A stretch of DNA of 64,000 nt from Robbsia sp. KACC 23696 (GTDB taxonomy: Bacteria; Pseudomonadota; Gammaproteobacteria; Burkholderiales; Burkholderiaceae). A program made the translations under genes and the position numbers. Each line of letters begins with the position of its first letter. The first letter of the stretch is position 1. Under the pieces are notes generated by a model. The model worked only from the letters and a program-made list of their open reading frames with translations, had not been told where the DNA came from and made no database searches. Location: the NCBI RefSeq assembly GCF_039852015.1, contig NZ_CP156627.1:1240001-1304000 (forward strand), written 5' to 3'. This document shows positions 46,206 to 54,482 of this stretch, piece by piece.

Positions 46206-46362
46206 CGACCCGAGAACGCGCCTGCCGGCAATATCCGGGCGCGTATCCATCGCTGCAACGGGAGTGAGAGAAATTAACGTAAGACGTCTGATAAATATTC
46301 ATATAGTTGAATTTTGTCAAAGCTTTCGATAATTACGGTTTCGTCGGGCATTTGTCGCGATA

Positions 46363-46392
46363 TAGACAAGAAAATGACAGTCGACCTATAAT
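46363..46392 (+). promoter_or_regulatory. Sigma-70-like promoter of the FAD dehydrogenase operon
   Basis: TAGACA (46363-46368) and a perfect TATAAT (46387-46392) are separated by 18 bases in an AT-rich stretch of the 377-base gap 46133-46509. The cytochrome gene begins 118 bases downstream. Apart from this and the terminator I see nothing else in the gap. Confidence 0.6.
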
Positions 46393-46509
46393 TCGACGTC
46401 TGCGACAATCTGTCCGACCGGTGTGACGTCGTGACGCAAGCGTGCCAAAGTGTCAACAGTTATATGACATCGTATGTTTTGGGTGCGCTGGTATTTGAGA
46501 TCGTCGTCA

Positions 46510-48009
46510 ATGCAGTCGAACCACACAATCGAAAAAATGCGCGTTATGAAAGCATGGGGCAGGGCCAAGGCCATTGGGACCCTGGCGGCGGCGTTGGGTA
46601 TGGGGGCGGTCTCGCCCCTGGCGCTGGGGCAGCCGGCCTCTGCCGTTTCCGCCACGGTGATTCCGGCGGCCGCCGTGCCGTTGCCGGCGACCGCGTCAGT
46701 AGCGGACGCGGATCTGATCCGCACTGGGCAGTATCTGGCAACGGCAGCCGACTGCGCGGCGTGCCATACCGCGCAGGGCGGCAAGCCATTCGCTGGTGGC
46801 TATCCGGTCAATTCGCCGATGGGCGTGATCTATTCGACAAATATCACGCCCGCCAAGCAGGGCGGCATCGGCGACTACACGGAGGCGGACTTTGCACGTG
46901 CCGTTCGATCCGGTGTCCGGCGCGATGGCGTGCATCTCTACCCGGCGATGCCCTATACCGACTACACGGCGTTGACCGACAAGGACATCCATGCCTTGTA
47001 TGCGTATTTCCATACCGCGGTGGCCCCGGTGGATGTTGCCGCGCCGCGAACGGCGCTGACGTTTCCGTTCAATGTTCGTGCCTCGATGGCGCTGTGGAAC
47101 GTCCTCTACCTGCACGACAAACGGTTTGTGCCGGATCCGTCGAAGACCGATCAGGTGAACCGCGGCGCGTATCTGGTGGGCGCGCTCGAGCACTGCGCTG
47201 CCTGCCATACGCCGCGTGACACGCTGATGGGGCAAAGCGAGAGCAATGCACTGGCGGGCAGCCCTCTGGGGTCGTGGTACGCGCCGAATATCACGTCCGA
47301 CCCGGTGAGTGGCATCGGCGCATGGTCCGACAAAGACTTGACGCAATATCTCCGCACCGGGTCGGTGCCGGGGAAAGCGCAGGCTGGCGGTCCGATGGCC
47401 GAAGCGATCGATCATAGCCTGCAGTATCTGAGCGACGAAGACAGCGCGGCCATCGTGGCTTATTTGAAGCAAACGCGCCCCATCTCGAATGGCGAGACGG
47501 TATCGCGCGCCGCGCAAGGGCAACCCTTGTCGGAGGCGGCAATACGAGGCAACGATGCCAATCCGCCGCGCGGCTTCCAACTGTTCTCGGGCTCGTGCGC
47601 GGCCTGCCATCAGGCGAACGGCGCGGGCTTATCGAATGGCGATTATCCGTCGCTCTTTCATAACACGGCGACAGGCAGTACCCATCCCGAAAATCTGATT
47701 GCCACGATTCTCTTCGGTCTGCATCGGGATGCGGCGGGCAAGCCGGCATATATGCCCGCCTTCGGTCCGAACGCGAGCTTTACGGACCGCCTGACCGATG
47801 CGGACGTGGCGGACGTGGCGAATTATGTACTGACGCAGTTCGGCAACGCGCATGTTGCGGTGACGGCGGACGATGTTGCCACGGTGCGTCGGGGTGGCCC
47901 GCCGGTGTTGCTTGCGAGGCTGGGCAGCTACGCGATTCCTGCACTGCTCGTCATCGTGATAGCGATCGTGTTGCTAATCGGCTTGTGGCGCGCGCGACGT
48001 AAGACCTGA
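46510..48009 (+). CDS. Triheme cytochrome c subunit of membrane-bound FAD dehydrogenase
   Basis: A 499-residue periplasmic cytochrome that passes electrons from the dehydrogenase to the respiratory chain. Three CAACH heme sites are present (first at Cys82-His86, the others near residues 228 and 365), with a signal peptide ending near QPASA and a C-terminal membrane anchor (AIPALLVIVIAIVLLIGLW). The ATG at 46510 or the later ones at 46537 and 46546 could be the start. It is the first gene of the operon, 12 bases before the small subunit. Homologues serve sorbitol, gluconate or glucose dehydrogenases; the substrate cannot be read from sequence. Confidence 0.93.
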   Translation: MQSNHTIEKMRVMKAWGRAKAIGTLAAALGMGAVSPLALGQPASAVSATVIPAAAVPLPATASVADADLIRTGQYLATAADCAACHTAQGGKPFAGGYPVNSPMGVIYSTNITPAKQGGIGDYTEADFARAVRSGVRRDGVHLYPAMPYTDYTALTDKDIHALYAYFHTAVAPVDVAAPRTALTFPFNVRASMALWNVLYLHDKRFVPDPSKTDQVNRGAYLVGALEHCAACHTPRDTLMGQSESNALAGSPLGSWYAPNITSDPVSGIGAWSDKDLTQYLRTGSVPGKAQAGGPMAEAIDHSLQYLSDEDSAAIVAYLKQTRPISNGETVSRAAQGQPLSEAAIRGNDANPPRGFQLFSGSCAACHQANGAGLSNGDYPSLFHNTATGSTHPENLIATILFGLHRDAAGKPAYMPAFGPNASFTDRLTDADVADVANYVLTQFGNAHVAVTADDVATVRRGGPPVLLARLGSYAIPALLVIVIAIVLLIGLWRARRKT

Positions 48010-48021
48010 GGGAAAAGAACC

Positions 48022-48702
48022 ATGTACAACGAGTCGAAAAATTCATATCGCCCGCGTGGCGTGGCTGTCGGCCGTCGCGTATTTCTCTTCGGCGCGGCGA
48101 TCACGGGCACGCTCGGCGCGTTTGGCGTGCTGTCGTCCAGGGGGTTGGTGTCACAGGCTCTGGCTGCTGGCACGCAGGCCGAAGGGACGTCCTCCGCGGT
48201 CGCCGGCGACGCGCTGAGCCAGTTCATGCGCGTTTCCGCATTCGTGACGGGAAACAAACCGCTGAACGCGACCAGCGGCAAACGGTTCCTGGCGGCGTTG
48301 ACAAAGCGCGACGCGGCGTTCGCTACAAGCGTTGCGACCTTGTCCGCTTATATCGAGAAAGGGACGCTGCCGAATATGGACGCATTCCTCGCAACCGCAA
48401 GCGGCGCAGGAACGTCCGGTGCGCCCGACGCGGCATGGCAGGCAATGCGGGAGACTGCCACGCAAATCGTGTCCGCCTGGTATCTGGGCATCGTCGGCGA
48501 CGGCGCGGATTCTGAATTGATCACCTATGCGGATGCGCTGATGTACGTGCCGACCAAAGGCATTCTCGCCGTGCCGACGTATGGTCCGGGGCCTTTGGCA
48601 TGGGGCCCCAAACCGATCGGTCCCGCCGCATTGACATCATCCGGTGCGCAGGCGGTGATGACTGCCCGCATGGCCGCCGTTACAGCAACGTCCCACGTAT
48701 AG
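48022..48702 (+). CDS. Small (gamma) subunit of membrane-bound FAD dehydrogenase
   Basis: A 226-residue chaperone-like small subunit of the gluconate/sorbitol dehydrogenase type. A Tat-like leader has Arg-Arg followed by VFLFGAAITGTLGAFG. The mature part contains MRVSAFVTGNKPLNATSGKR and a C-terminal LMYVPTKGILAVPTYGPGPL, both typical of the family. In this family the small subunit is needed to assemble and export the catalytic subunit through Tat. It lies 15 bases before the catalytic subunit gene. Confidence 0.9.
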   Translation: MYNESKNSYRPRGVAVGRRVFLFGAAITGTLGAFGVLSSRGLVSQALAAGTQAEGTSSAVAGDALSQFMRVSAFVTGNKPLNATSGKRFLAALTKRDAAFATSVATLSAYIEKGTLPNMDAFLATASGAGTSGAPDAAWQAMRETATQIVSAWYLGIVGDGADSELITYADALMYVPTKGILAVPTYGPGPLAWGPKPIGPAALTSSGAQAVMTARMAAVTATSHV

Positions 48703-48717
48703 GGGCGGGAGAAGAAG

Positions 48718-50346
48718 ATGCGCAATTTTGATGCAGATGTCATTGTCATCGGTTCGGGGGTGTCCGGTGGCCTGGTTGCCAGCGGGCTTGCGAAGGCCGG
48801 CAAGTCGGTTGTCATTCTGGAGGCCGGCCCGCGCGTGAATCGGCGCGAGGTCGTCGAGACGTTCCGTAACGCACCAGTGAAGCTGTCTCTGGCGAACATG
48901 AAGCTACAGGGTGCCGGCTCGCCGTTTCCCAGCATGCCTTACGCACCGTCGACGTATGGCGACTACCTGGAGCAGACGGGTCCGGTGCCGTACAAGACGG
49001 CCTATCTGCGGGTCGTCGGCGGTACCACCTGGCATTTCGGCTCGGCGCTATGGCGGATGATCCCGAATGATTTCAAGTTGAAGACGCTGTACGGGCGGGG
49101 GCGTGACTGGCCCTTCGCCTATGAGGAGCTGGAGCCTTACTACACGCGCGCCGAATACGAATTAGGCGTCAGCGGAGTGGACGAAGAAGATCAGAGCGGG
49201 CAGGGCGGTGGCAGCTTCCCGCCGCGTTCGAAGCCTTATCCGATGAAGGGGTTGCCGAACAGCTATTTCTTCAATCGCGCGTCCGAGATGCTGGCCGCCG
49301 GGGGATACCACCCGATCAGCGAGCCGAACGGACGCGCGACGGCACCCTATGGCAATCGCCCGATCTGCGCCGGTAACAATAACTGCAATCCGGTCTGTCC
49401 GATCGGTGCAAAGTACGACGGCTCGATGCATATCGATGTGGCGGAACGGGCCGGCGCGAAATTGATCGCCAGCGCCGTGGTCTATCGCATCGAGGTCGGC
49501 ACGGACAAAAAGATCAGTGCCGTGCATTACAAGACACCGGACGGTGGTGATCACCGTCTGACGGCACGCTACTTCGTGCTGGCCGCGCATGCTATCGAGT
49601 CGCCGAAGTTGCTGTTGATGTCGACGTCTCCGGATTATCCGAACGGTGTGGCGAATTCGTCGGATATGGTCGGTCGCAATTTGATGGACAACACTGGCAT
49701 CAGCATGAGCATGATGGCGAACGAGGATATGTGGCCGGGACAGGGGCCGACTGAGCTGCTGATTTATTTGAACAGCCGCGATGGCGCATTCCGCAAGGAC
49801 TATCCAAGCTATAAGACGAAAGTCCGGAATACGGTACCGACATCGCAGTTGACGGCGGGGCTGATTTCGAAAGGCGTCCTTGGAAGCAAGCTCGACGCCG
49901 AAATTCGCAATCAGTCCGCGCGCGGGATGAATTGGGCGGTGGATTTCGAGATGTTGCCCTTGCCTGAAAACCGGGTGACGCCCAGCAAGAAGAAAACCGA
50001 TGCGATCGGCCTGCCGGTGCCGTCGATCCATTACAACGTCGACGACTATTGGAACGCCGGGCGCGATGTGGCGGTCAAGGATCTGCAGCGGATGGCGACG
50101 CTGCTGCAGGCGGATGTCAAGTCGATCGATGTCGGGCACCAGAACCGCCAGCACATCATGGGCACGACGATCATGGGGTCGGACCCGAAGGATTCCGTGG
50201 TCGATGCGGACTGCCGTACGCACGACCATGCGAACCTTTTCATCGCCGGTTGCAGCGTGATGCCTGCCGTCGGTTGCGTCAATCCGACCTTGACCGGTGC
50301 GGCCTTGAGTATCCGTATCGCGGACACCCTGCTCAAGGAAATCTGA
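48718..50346 (+). CDS. GMC-family FAD-dependent dehydrogenase, catalytic subunit
   Basis: A 542-residue catalytic subunit that oxidises a sugar or polyol hydroxyl group. The N-terminal FAD motif is VIVIGSGVSGGLVASGLAKA. A Cys cluster CAGNNNCNPVCPIGAKYDG near residues 218-236 matches the region that binds a [3Fe-4S] cluster in Burkholderia FAD glucose dehydrogenase. The C-terminal GMC segment has the catalytic His near HIMGTTIMG, and FIAGCSVMPAVGCVNPTLT. It has no own signal peptide, consistent with hitch-hiking export on the small subunit. It ends the cytochrome-small-large operon. Confidence 0.93.
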   Translation: MRNFDADVIVIGSGVSGGLVASGLAKAGKSVVILEAGPRVNRREVVETFRNAPVKLSLANMKLQGAGSPFPSMPYAPSTYGDYLEQTGPVPYKTAYLRVVGGTTWHFGSALWRMIPNDFKLKTLYGRGRDWPFAYEELEPYYTRAEYELGVSGVDEEDQSGQGGGSFPPRSKPYPMKGLPNSYFFNRASEMLAAGGYHPISEPNGRATAPYGNRPICAGNNNCNPVCPIGAKYDGSMHIDVAERAGAKLIASAVVYRIEVGTDKKISAVHYKTPDGGDHRLTARYFVLAAHAIESPKLLLMSTSPDYPNGVANSSDMVGRNLMDNTGISMSMMANEDMWPGQGPTELLIYLNSRDGAFRKDYPSYKTKVRNTVPTSQLTAGLISKGVLGSKLDAEIRNQSARGMNWAVDFEMLPLPENRVTPSKKKTDAIGLPVPSIHYNVDDYWNAGRDVAVKDLQRMATLLQADVKSIDVGHQNRQHIMGTTIMGSDPKDSVVDADCRTHDHANLFIAGCSVMPAVGCVNPTLTGAALSIRIADTLLKEI

Positions 50347-50389
50347 GCCTTCGGTACAATGCCGGGAGAAGCATTTTGAGGAGATCCCG

Positions 50390-51085
50390 ATGTTGCCCCA
50401 TTTACCGCAAAACGACGTCGACGCCGCGCTGCTGTCGCGGCGTTCCGTCCGTGCCTTTCTGTCGAAACCGGTCGCGCGCGAGGACATCGAGTGCATCCTG
50501 GCCGCGGCCAGCCGTGCGCCATCCGGCACCAATACCCAACCATGGAAAGTCTATGTGGTGACGGGCGCGCCGTTGCAACAGCTATCGGACAAACTCGTCG
50601 CTGCCTACGACGATCCGGGACACGCCGCCGTCCATCGCGAAGAATACGCCTACTATCCGAACGAATGGATATCGCCGTATATTGACCGTCGGCGCAAGGT
50701 GGGATGGGATCTCTACGGCTTGCTCGGCATCGATAAGCGGGACAAGGCGCGGATGCACGCGCAACACGCACAAAACTACCGCTTCTTTGGGGCGCCGGTC
50801 GGGCTGATGTTTACAATCGATCGCGTCTTGGAGCGCGGCAGCTGGCTCGATTACGGCATGTTCCTGCAGTCGGTGATGATCGCCGCGCGAGGTCGAGGAC
50901 TCGACACCTGTCCGCAAGCGGCATTCACGCCATTCCACGCGATCATCGCCGAGCACCTCGGTTTTCCGAGCAATGAGCAGTTGGTATGCGGGATGGCGCT
51001 CGGCTGGGCCGATCCCGATGCCATCGTGAATACCCTGGAGACGGTGCGGGAGCCGGTGAGTGGATTCACGACATTTGTGGGATAG
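50390..51085 (+). CDS. Nitroreductase family FMN oxidoreductase
   Basis: A 231-residue FMN-dependent reductase. The N-terminal SRRSVRAFLSKPVAREDIE and the FMN-contacting AASRAPSGTNTQPWKVYVV are standard for the family, and GLDTCPQAAFTPF and the C-terminal LGWADPDAIVN match the nitrobenzoate-reductase-like branch. A GAGGAG site precedes the ATG at 50390. It follows the dehydrogenase operon by 43 bases, so it could be read through. The physiological substrate is not known; flavin or quinone turnover is possible. Confidence 0.92.
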   Translation: MLPHLPQNDVDAALLSRRSVRAFLSKPVAREDIECILAAASRAPSGTNTQPWKVYVVTGAPLQQLSDKLVAAYDDPGHAAVHREEYAYYPNEWISPYIDRRRKVGWDLYGLLGIDKRDKARMHAQHAQNYRFFGAPVGLMFTIDRVLERGSWLDYGMFLQSVMIAARGRGLDTCPQAAFTPFHAIIAEHLGFPSNEQLVCGMALGWADPDAIVNTLETVREPVSGFTTFVG

Positions 51086-51086
51086 C

Positions 51087-51137
51087 GTAAGGGCCGACGC
51101 CTTACTGTATTATTGCGATTCCTTCCCTCGGAATCGC
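51087..51137 (+). promoter_or_regulatory. Two tandem hairpins before homospermidine synthase
   Basis: GTAAGG (51087-51092) pairs with CCTTAC (51100-51105), and GCGATTCC (51115-51122) pairs with GGAATCGC (51130-51137). They fill the 71-base gap between the nitroreductase and homospermidine synthase genes. The first may end the nitroreductase transcript; the second lies just 20 bases before the start codon and could affect translation. Neither has a clean T-run. Confidence 0.45.
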
Positions 51138-51156
51138 GGTGTTTGCTTTCGTATCG

Positions 51157-52554
51157 ATGCAATCTCACATCGTCATAATCGGCTTCGGCAGTATCGGGCA
51201 AGGCGTCGTACCGCTGTTGAAACGACAGTTTCCTGATCGTCAAATCCTCGCGTTCGACCGGCACATCGACGAAAATCAGCGCGCGATCGCGCGGAAGACG
51301 GGCATCGCATTGCGGCAACAGGCTTTCTCGAAGCATACATATCGGGACGTCCTGACGCCTTGCGTTCGCGGCGGCGATATCCTGCTGAATCTGGCAACAG
51401 ACGTGTCCAGCATGGACCTGATTGTCTTTGCGCAGTCGGTAGGGGCGATTTATCTCGATACGAATATCGAGCCGTGGGAAGCAGAACAGCCTGTCGATCG
51501 ACCAATAAGCAATCATTTGTTGCGTGAACGGATATTGACGTTACAGCGGCGCACGCCTGGGGCGAGCACGGCCATCGTCGCGCATGGCGCCAATCCTGGA
51601 TTCGTTTCCGTATTGGTGAAGCGGGCGTTGCTGCAGATGGCTAGCCGCAACGGGATCGTCCATTCCTTTGATCCGCACAGCGTCTCGCGCGCCGATTGGG
51701 CCGGCTTGGCGGCGAATCTCGGAATTTGCACCATCCAAATCTCAGAAAACGATACGCAGCGTGCGGCGGCGCCGTTTCCGTCCGAGATGTTCGTCAATAC
51801 CTGGTCCGTGTCAGGCTTCATTACCGAATGTCGCCAGGCTGCCGAAATAGGTTACGGCACACATGAAGGGCCGGTGCCCGACGGCGCGCGCCAGAATGGC
51901 GCCGACAAGGCCTCCGTTACCTTGAAAAGTGTAGGCGCCGAGACGTGGGTGGATAGCTGGTCGCCCCGAAAGGGGCCGTTCGCCGCGATGGTCTTGACGC
52001 ATAACGAATCGCTTTCCATCGCCGACTATTTGACGCTGTTCTGTGCCAAGGGCTCGGCGATGCCGCGTTATCGTCCGACAGTCTATTACGCGTATAGGCC
52101 GAGCGATGCCACCCTGCGCTCCTTGGCGATGCTGGACGCGGCAAAATCGCCGGGGCGAGAGCATGTGATGAAGGCGGAGATCGAAGACGGTATCGATGAA
52201 CTGGGGATCCTGTTGATCAGCAAGACCTTGCCCTCCTATTGGCTTGGTTCCGGACTGTCCATCGCCGACGCGCGGCGGCGAGCACCGTATAACAATGCAA
52301 CGAGTTTGCAAGTGACATCGAGCATCGTTGCCGCATTGCGGTGGGCGATGCATCACCCGAATGCCGGTATCGTCGAATCGGACGCGCTACCGCACGATAG
52401 CGTGTACGACATGACGGCGCCATACTGGGAACCGATCTACGGCGCCACGACGAATTGGCCGCACCGCGACGAAGTCGGCGGTATGCGGCGCTTGACCTTT
52501 TCGGCGCTGCAACGCTCGGCCTGCATAGCCGACGATGCCGTGATAGCCGGCTGA
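51157..52554 (+). CDS. Homospermidine synthase
   Basis: A 465-residue NAD-dependent enzyme of the saccharopine dehydrogenase-like fold that makes sym-homospermidine from putrescine. The N-terminal Rossmann motif is VIIGFGSIGQGVVPLL. The motifs VDSWSPRKGPFAAMVLTHNE, SLSIADYLTL, YYAYRPSDATL and ATSLQVTSSIVAALRW match bacterial homospermidine synthases. The ATG at 51157 is preferred over a GTG at 51139. It is followed 11 bases downstream by a glutathionylspermidine-synthase-like ligase, which suggests that the polyamine made here is further conjugated. Confidence 0.92.
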   Translation: MQSHIVIIGFGSIGQGVVPLLKRQFPDRQILAFDRHIDENQRAIARKTGIALRQQAFSKHTYRDVLTPCVRGGDILLNLATDVSSMDLIVFAQSVGAIYLDTNIEPWEAEQPVDRPISNHLLRERILTLQRRTPGASTAIVAHGANPGFVSVLVKRALLQMASRNGIVHSFDPHSVSRADWAGLAANLGICTIQISENDTQRAAAPFPSEMFVNTWSVSGFITECRQAAEIGYGTHEGPVPDGARQNGADKASVTLKSVGAETWVDSWSPRKGPFAAMVLTHNESLSIADYLTLFCAKGSAMPRYRPTVYYAYRPSDATLRSLAMLDAAKSPGREHVMKAEIEDGIDELGILLISKTLPSYWLGSGLSIADARRRAPYNNATSLQVTSSIVAALRWAMHHPNAGIVESDALPHDSVYDMTAPYWEPIYGATTNWPHRDEVGGMRRLTFSALQRSACIADDAVIAG

Positions 52555-52565
52555 TTGCGCACCCC

Positions 52566-53747
52566 ATGGAACGGATCAAACAGATTGTCCGACCCGACTG
52601 GCAGACGCGACTCGATGCGATCGGCTTCCACTTCCATTCGCTCGATGAATTCGACAAACCGACGCGTTTGCCGGATGGCGCGTTTATCTATTGGCGCGAG
52701 GATGTCGCCTATCGCTTCTCCGAGCGGGAAGTGGAGTCGATCTATGCGGCGGCACGCGAGCTCTATCTACGCTGCCTCGATGCGGTCGACTACGTGATCC
52801 GCGAGAATCTTTTTTCGAGACTGGCGATTCCGCCGGAGATGGTGCCGATGATCACGGCATCGTGGGAGCGCGACGACCCGACCTTGTTCGGACGCTTCGA
52901 CCTGACAATAGGTCCGGACGGCGTGCCGAAGATGTACGAATACAATGCCGATACGCCCACCTCGATCATCGAGGCTAGCCTGGCGCAGTGGTTCTGGAAA
53001 GAAGACGTGCAGCCTGGCGCCGGGCAGTTCAACAGTCTCCATGAGAACTTGGTCTCCCGATGGGCCGCGATAAAAGCGCATTATCGTGAGGGCACGCTGT
53101 TGCACTTCGCTTGCATGTTCGACAGTCAGGAAGACATCGGCAACGTCGAATATTTGATGGACACGGCGGTGCAGGCGGGATGGTCGGTGAAGCTGGTGGA
53201 CGTCAAGGATATCGGGACAGACGGCAACGGGTATTTCTACGATCGAGAGAATCGCCGTATTGCACTGATGTTCAAGTTGTTTCCGTGGGAATGGATGTCG
53301 GCTTCGATCTACGGCGGTGAGCTGGCGAAGGATTGCGGCCGGTGGGTCGAGCCGCCGTGGAAAGCCGTGTTGTCGAACAAGGGCATTCTGCCGATACTGT
53401 GGCAGATGTTTCCAGGCCATCCGCATTTATTGGAAGCCAGCTTTGATGCGGCCGCATTCCGCGGTCGCCACTTTGCGCGCAAGCCGTTCTTTTCGAGAGA
53501 AGGCAGTAACGTCGAACTGGTGACGCCGGAGGGCCGCGTTGTGCATCCCGGCCCGTACGGTGCCGAGGGGTTTATCTATCAGGCCTATGCGCCGGCGCCT
53601 CGCTTCGATGACCACTCGATCACGCTCGGCGCATGGATGGTCGACGATGTGCCCTCCGGTTTGTGTGTCCGAGAGCAGGTCGGCCTGGTGGCGAAGAACA
53701 CATCCTTTTTCGTGCCGCATTATTTCGACACTGATAGTACGCGATGA
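52566..53747 (+). CDS. Glutathionylspermidine synthase-family ATP-grasp ligase (YgiC/YjfC-like)
   Basis: A 393-residue homologue of the synthetase half of glutathionylspermidine synthase, without the N-terminal amidase domain. The conserved ATP/Mg site segments FGRFDLTIGPDGVPKMYEYN and ADTPTSIIEASLAQWFWKED are clear. Further on, FVPHYF and PFFSREGSNVELVT with its gamma-phosphate-binding residues are present. The family forms amide bonds between an amine and a carboxylate. The ATG at 52566 lies 11 bases after homospermidine synthase, and the next gene overlaps by ATGA. In E. coli the YgiC gene is paired with a YgiB gene in the same way, but is not linked to a polyamine synthase. Confidence 0.92.
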   Translation: MERIKQIVRPDWQTRLDAIGFHFHSLDEFDKPTRLPDGAFIYWREDVAYRFSEREVESIYAAARELYLRCLDAVDYVIRENLFSRLAIPPEMVPMITASWERDDPTLFGRFDLTIGPDGVPKMYEYNADTPTSIIEASLAQWFWKEDVQPGAGQFNSLHENLVSRWAAIKAHYREGTLLHFACMFDSQEDIGNVEYLMDTAVQAGWSVKLVDVKDIGTDGNGYFYDRENRRIALMFKLFPWEWMSASIYGGELAKDCGRWVEPPWKAVLSNKGILPILWQMFPGHPHLLEASFDAAAFRGRHFARKPFFSREGSNVELVTPEGRVVHPGPYGAEGFIYQAYAPAPRFDDHSITLGAWMVDDVPSGLCVREQVGLVAKNTSFFVPHYFDTDSTR

Positions 53748-54463
53748 AAAAACCGACACGTCCACGGCGGGTACTCATCGGCATTGGTGGCGTTGTCGTC
53801 GTCGGGGTTGGAGCGATCGCCTACTTTTCAGGAGGCGACACCGATGATGATAGCGGCGGCTACGACGGGAGTGCGCAGACAATGGTCAATGTCGAGCGGC
53901 GCCACTATGCTTCGCAAAGTGATTGCTTGCGTATTTGGGACGGCAGTGATTGTCGCGATGTCCTGCTCGCGGAAACGTCACCGTTACCGGAACCCGTTGC
54001 CCCGACGCAGGTCGCATCAGGACCACTCGGCGTTGCGATGGGGACGACTGTCGCGCCGCTGGCCGTTCCGGTCGCCGCAGTTCTCGACGACGAGACCGGA
54101 TGGTATGGCCCGTATTACACGCAGCAAGGAGTCATCTATCACGCGTCCGGTGCCGTCGAAGAAGACCTCTCCGTCGTTCGCCTGCAAGACGCTGCCTTGT
54201 CGACCTCGACACTCACCGTCAACGAATGCGAGCTGGAGTACGATCGTCAAGTGCTACGCCGAACGCCGAAAGCGGAGGCTGCCGCGGAGGCGGCGCTGAT
54301 TTCACGCGGCGGCTTTGTCTGTCCTGTCGCACACGCATCCAGTGGCGGGCACGGCGGCAGTGGTGGCGGATCGGGCCGAGCGTGGTTCGGCGAAGAATCG
54401 GGGGGCCACGGCGGCGAACATGGCGTGGGTCATGGCGGTGGCCATGGGTCCGGTGGAGGCTGA
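53744..54463 (+). CDS. YgiB-like (DUF1190) envelope protein with Gly/His-rich tail
   Basis: A 239-residue protein with an N-terminal basic segment and one hydrophobic helix (VLIGIGGVVVVGVGAIAYF) that anchors it or acts as a signal. A DUF1190-like domain follows, with paired Cys in DCLRIWDGSDC and a pattern YGPYYTQQGVIYHASG. The last 45 or so residues are Gly/His/Ser repeats (GGHGGSGGGSGRAWF, then HGGEHGVGHGGGHGSGGG). The start overlaps the YgiC-like gene by ATGA, so the two are co-translated. The YgiB-YgiC pairing is conserved in enterobacteria but its role there is unclear. Confidence 0.75.
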   Translation: MKKPTRPRRVLIGIGGVVVVGVGAIAYFSGGDTDDDSGGYDGSAQTMVNVERRHYASQSDCLRIWDGSDCRDVLLAETSPLPEPVAPTQVASGPLGVAMGTTVAPLAVPVAAVLDDETGWYGPYYTQQGVIYHASGAVEEDLSVVRLQDAALSTSTLTVNECELEYDRQVLRRTPKAEAAAEAALISRGGFVCPVAHASSGGHGGSGGGSGRAWFGEESGGHGGEHGVGHGGGHGSGGG

Positions 54464-54482
54464 CCCGGACCCGGTTTTGGCT

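Noticed and set aside
49162-50532. Long open frame antisense to the GMC dehydrogenase
   Set aside because: The plus strand has all GMC motifs; the antisense product is a composition artefact.
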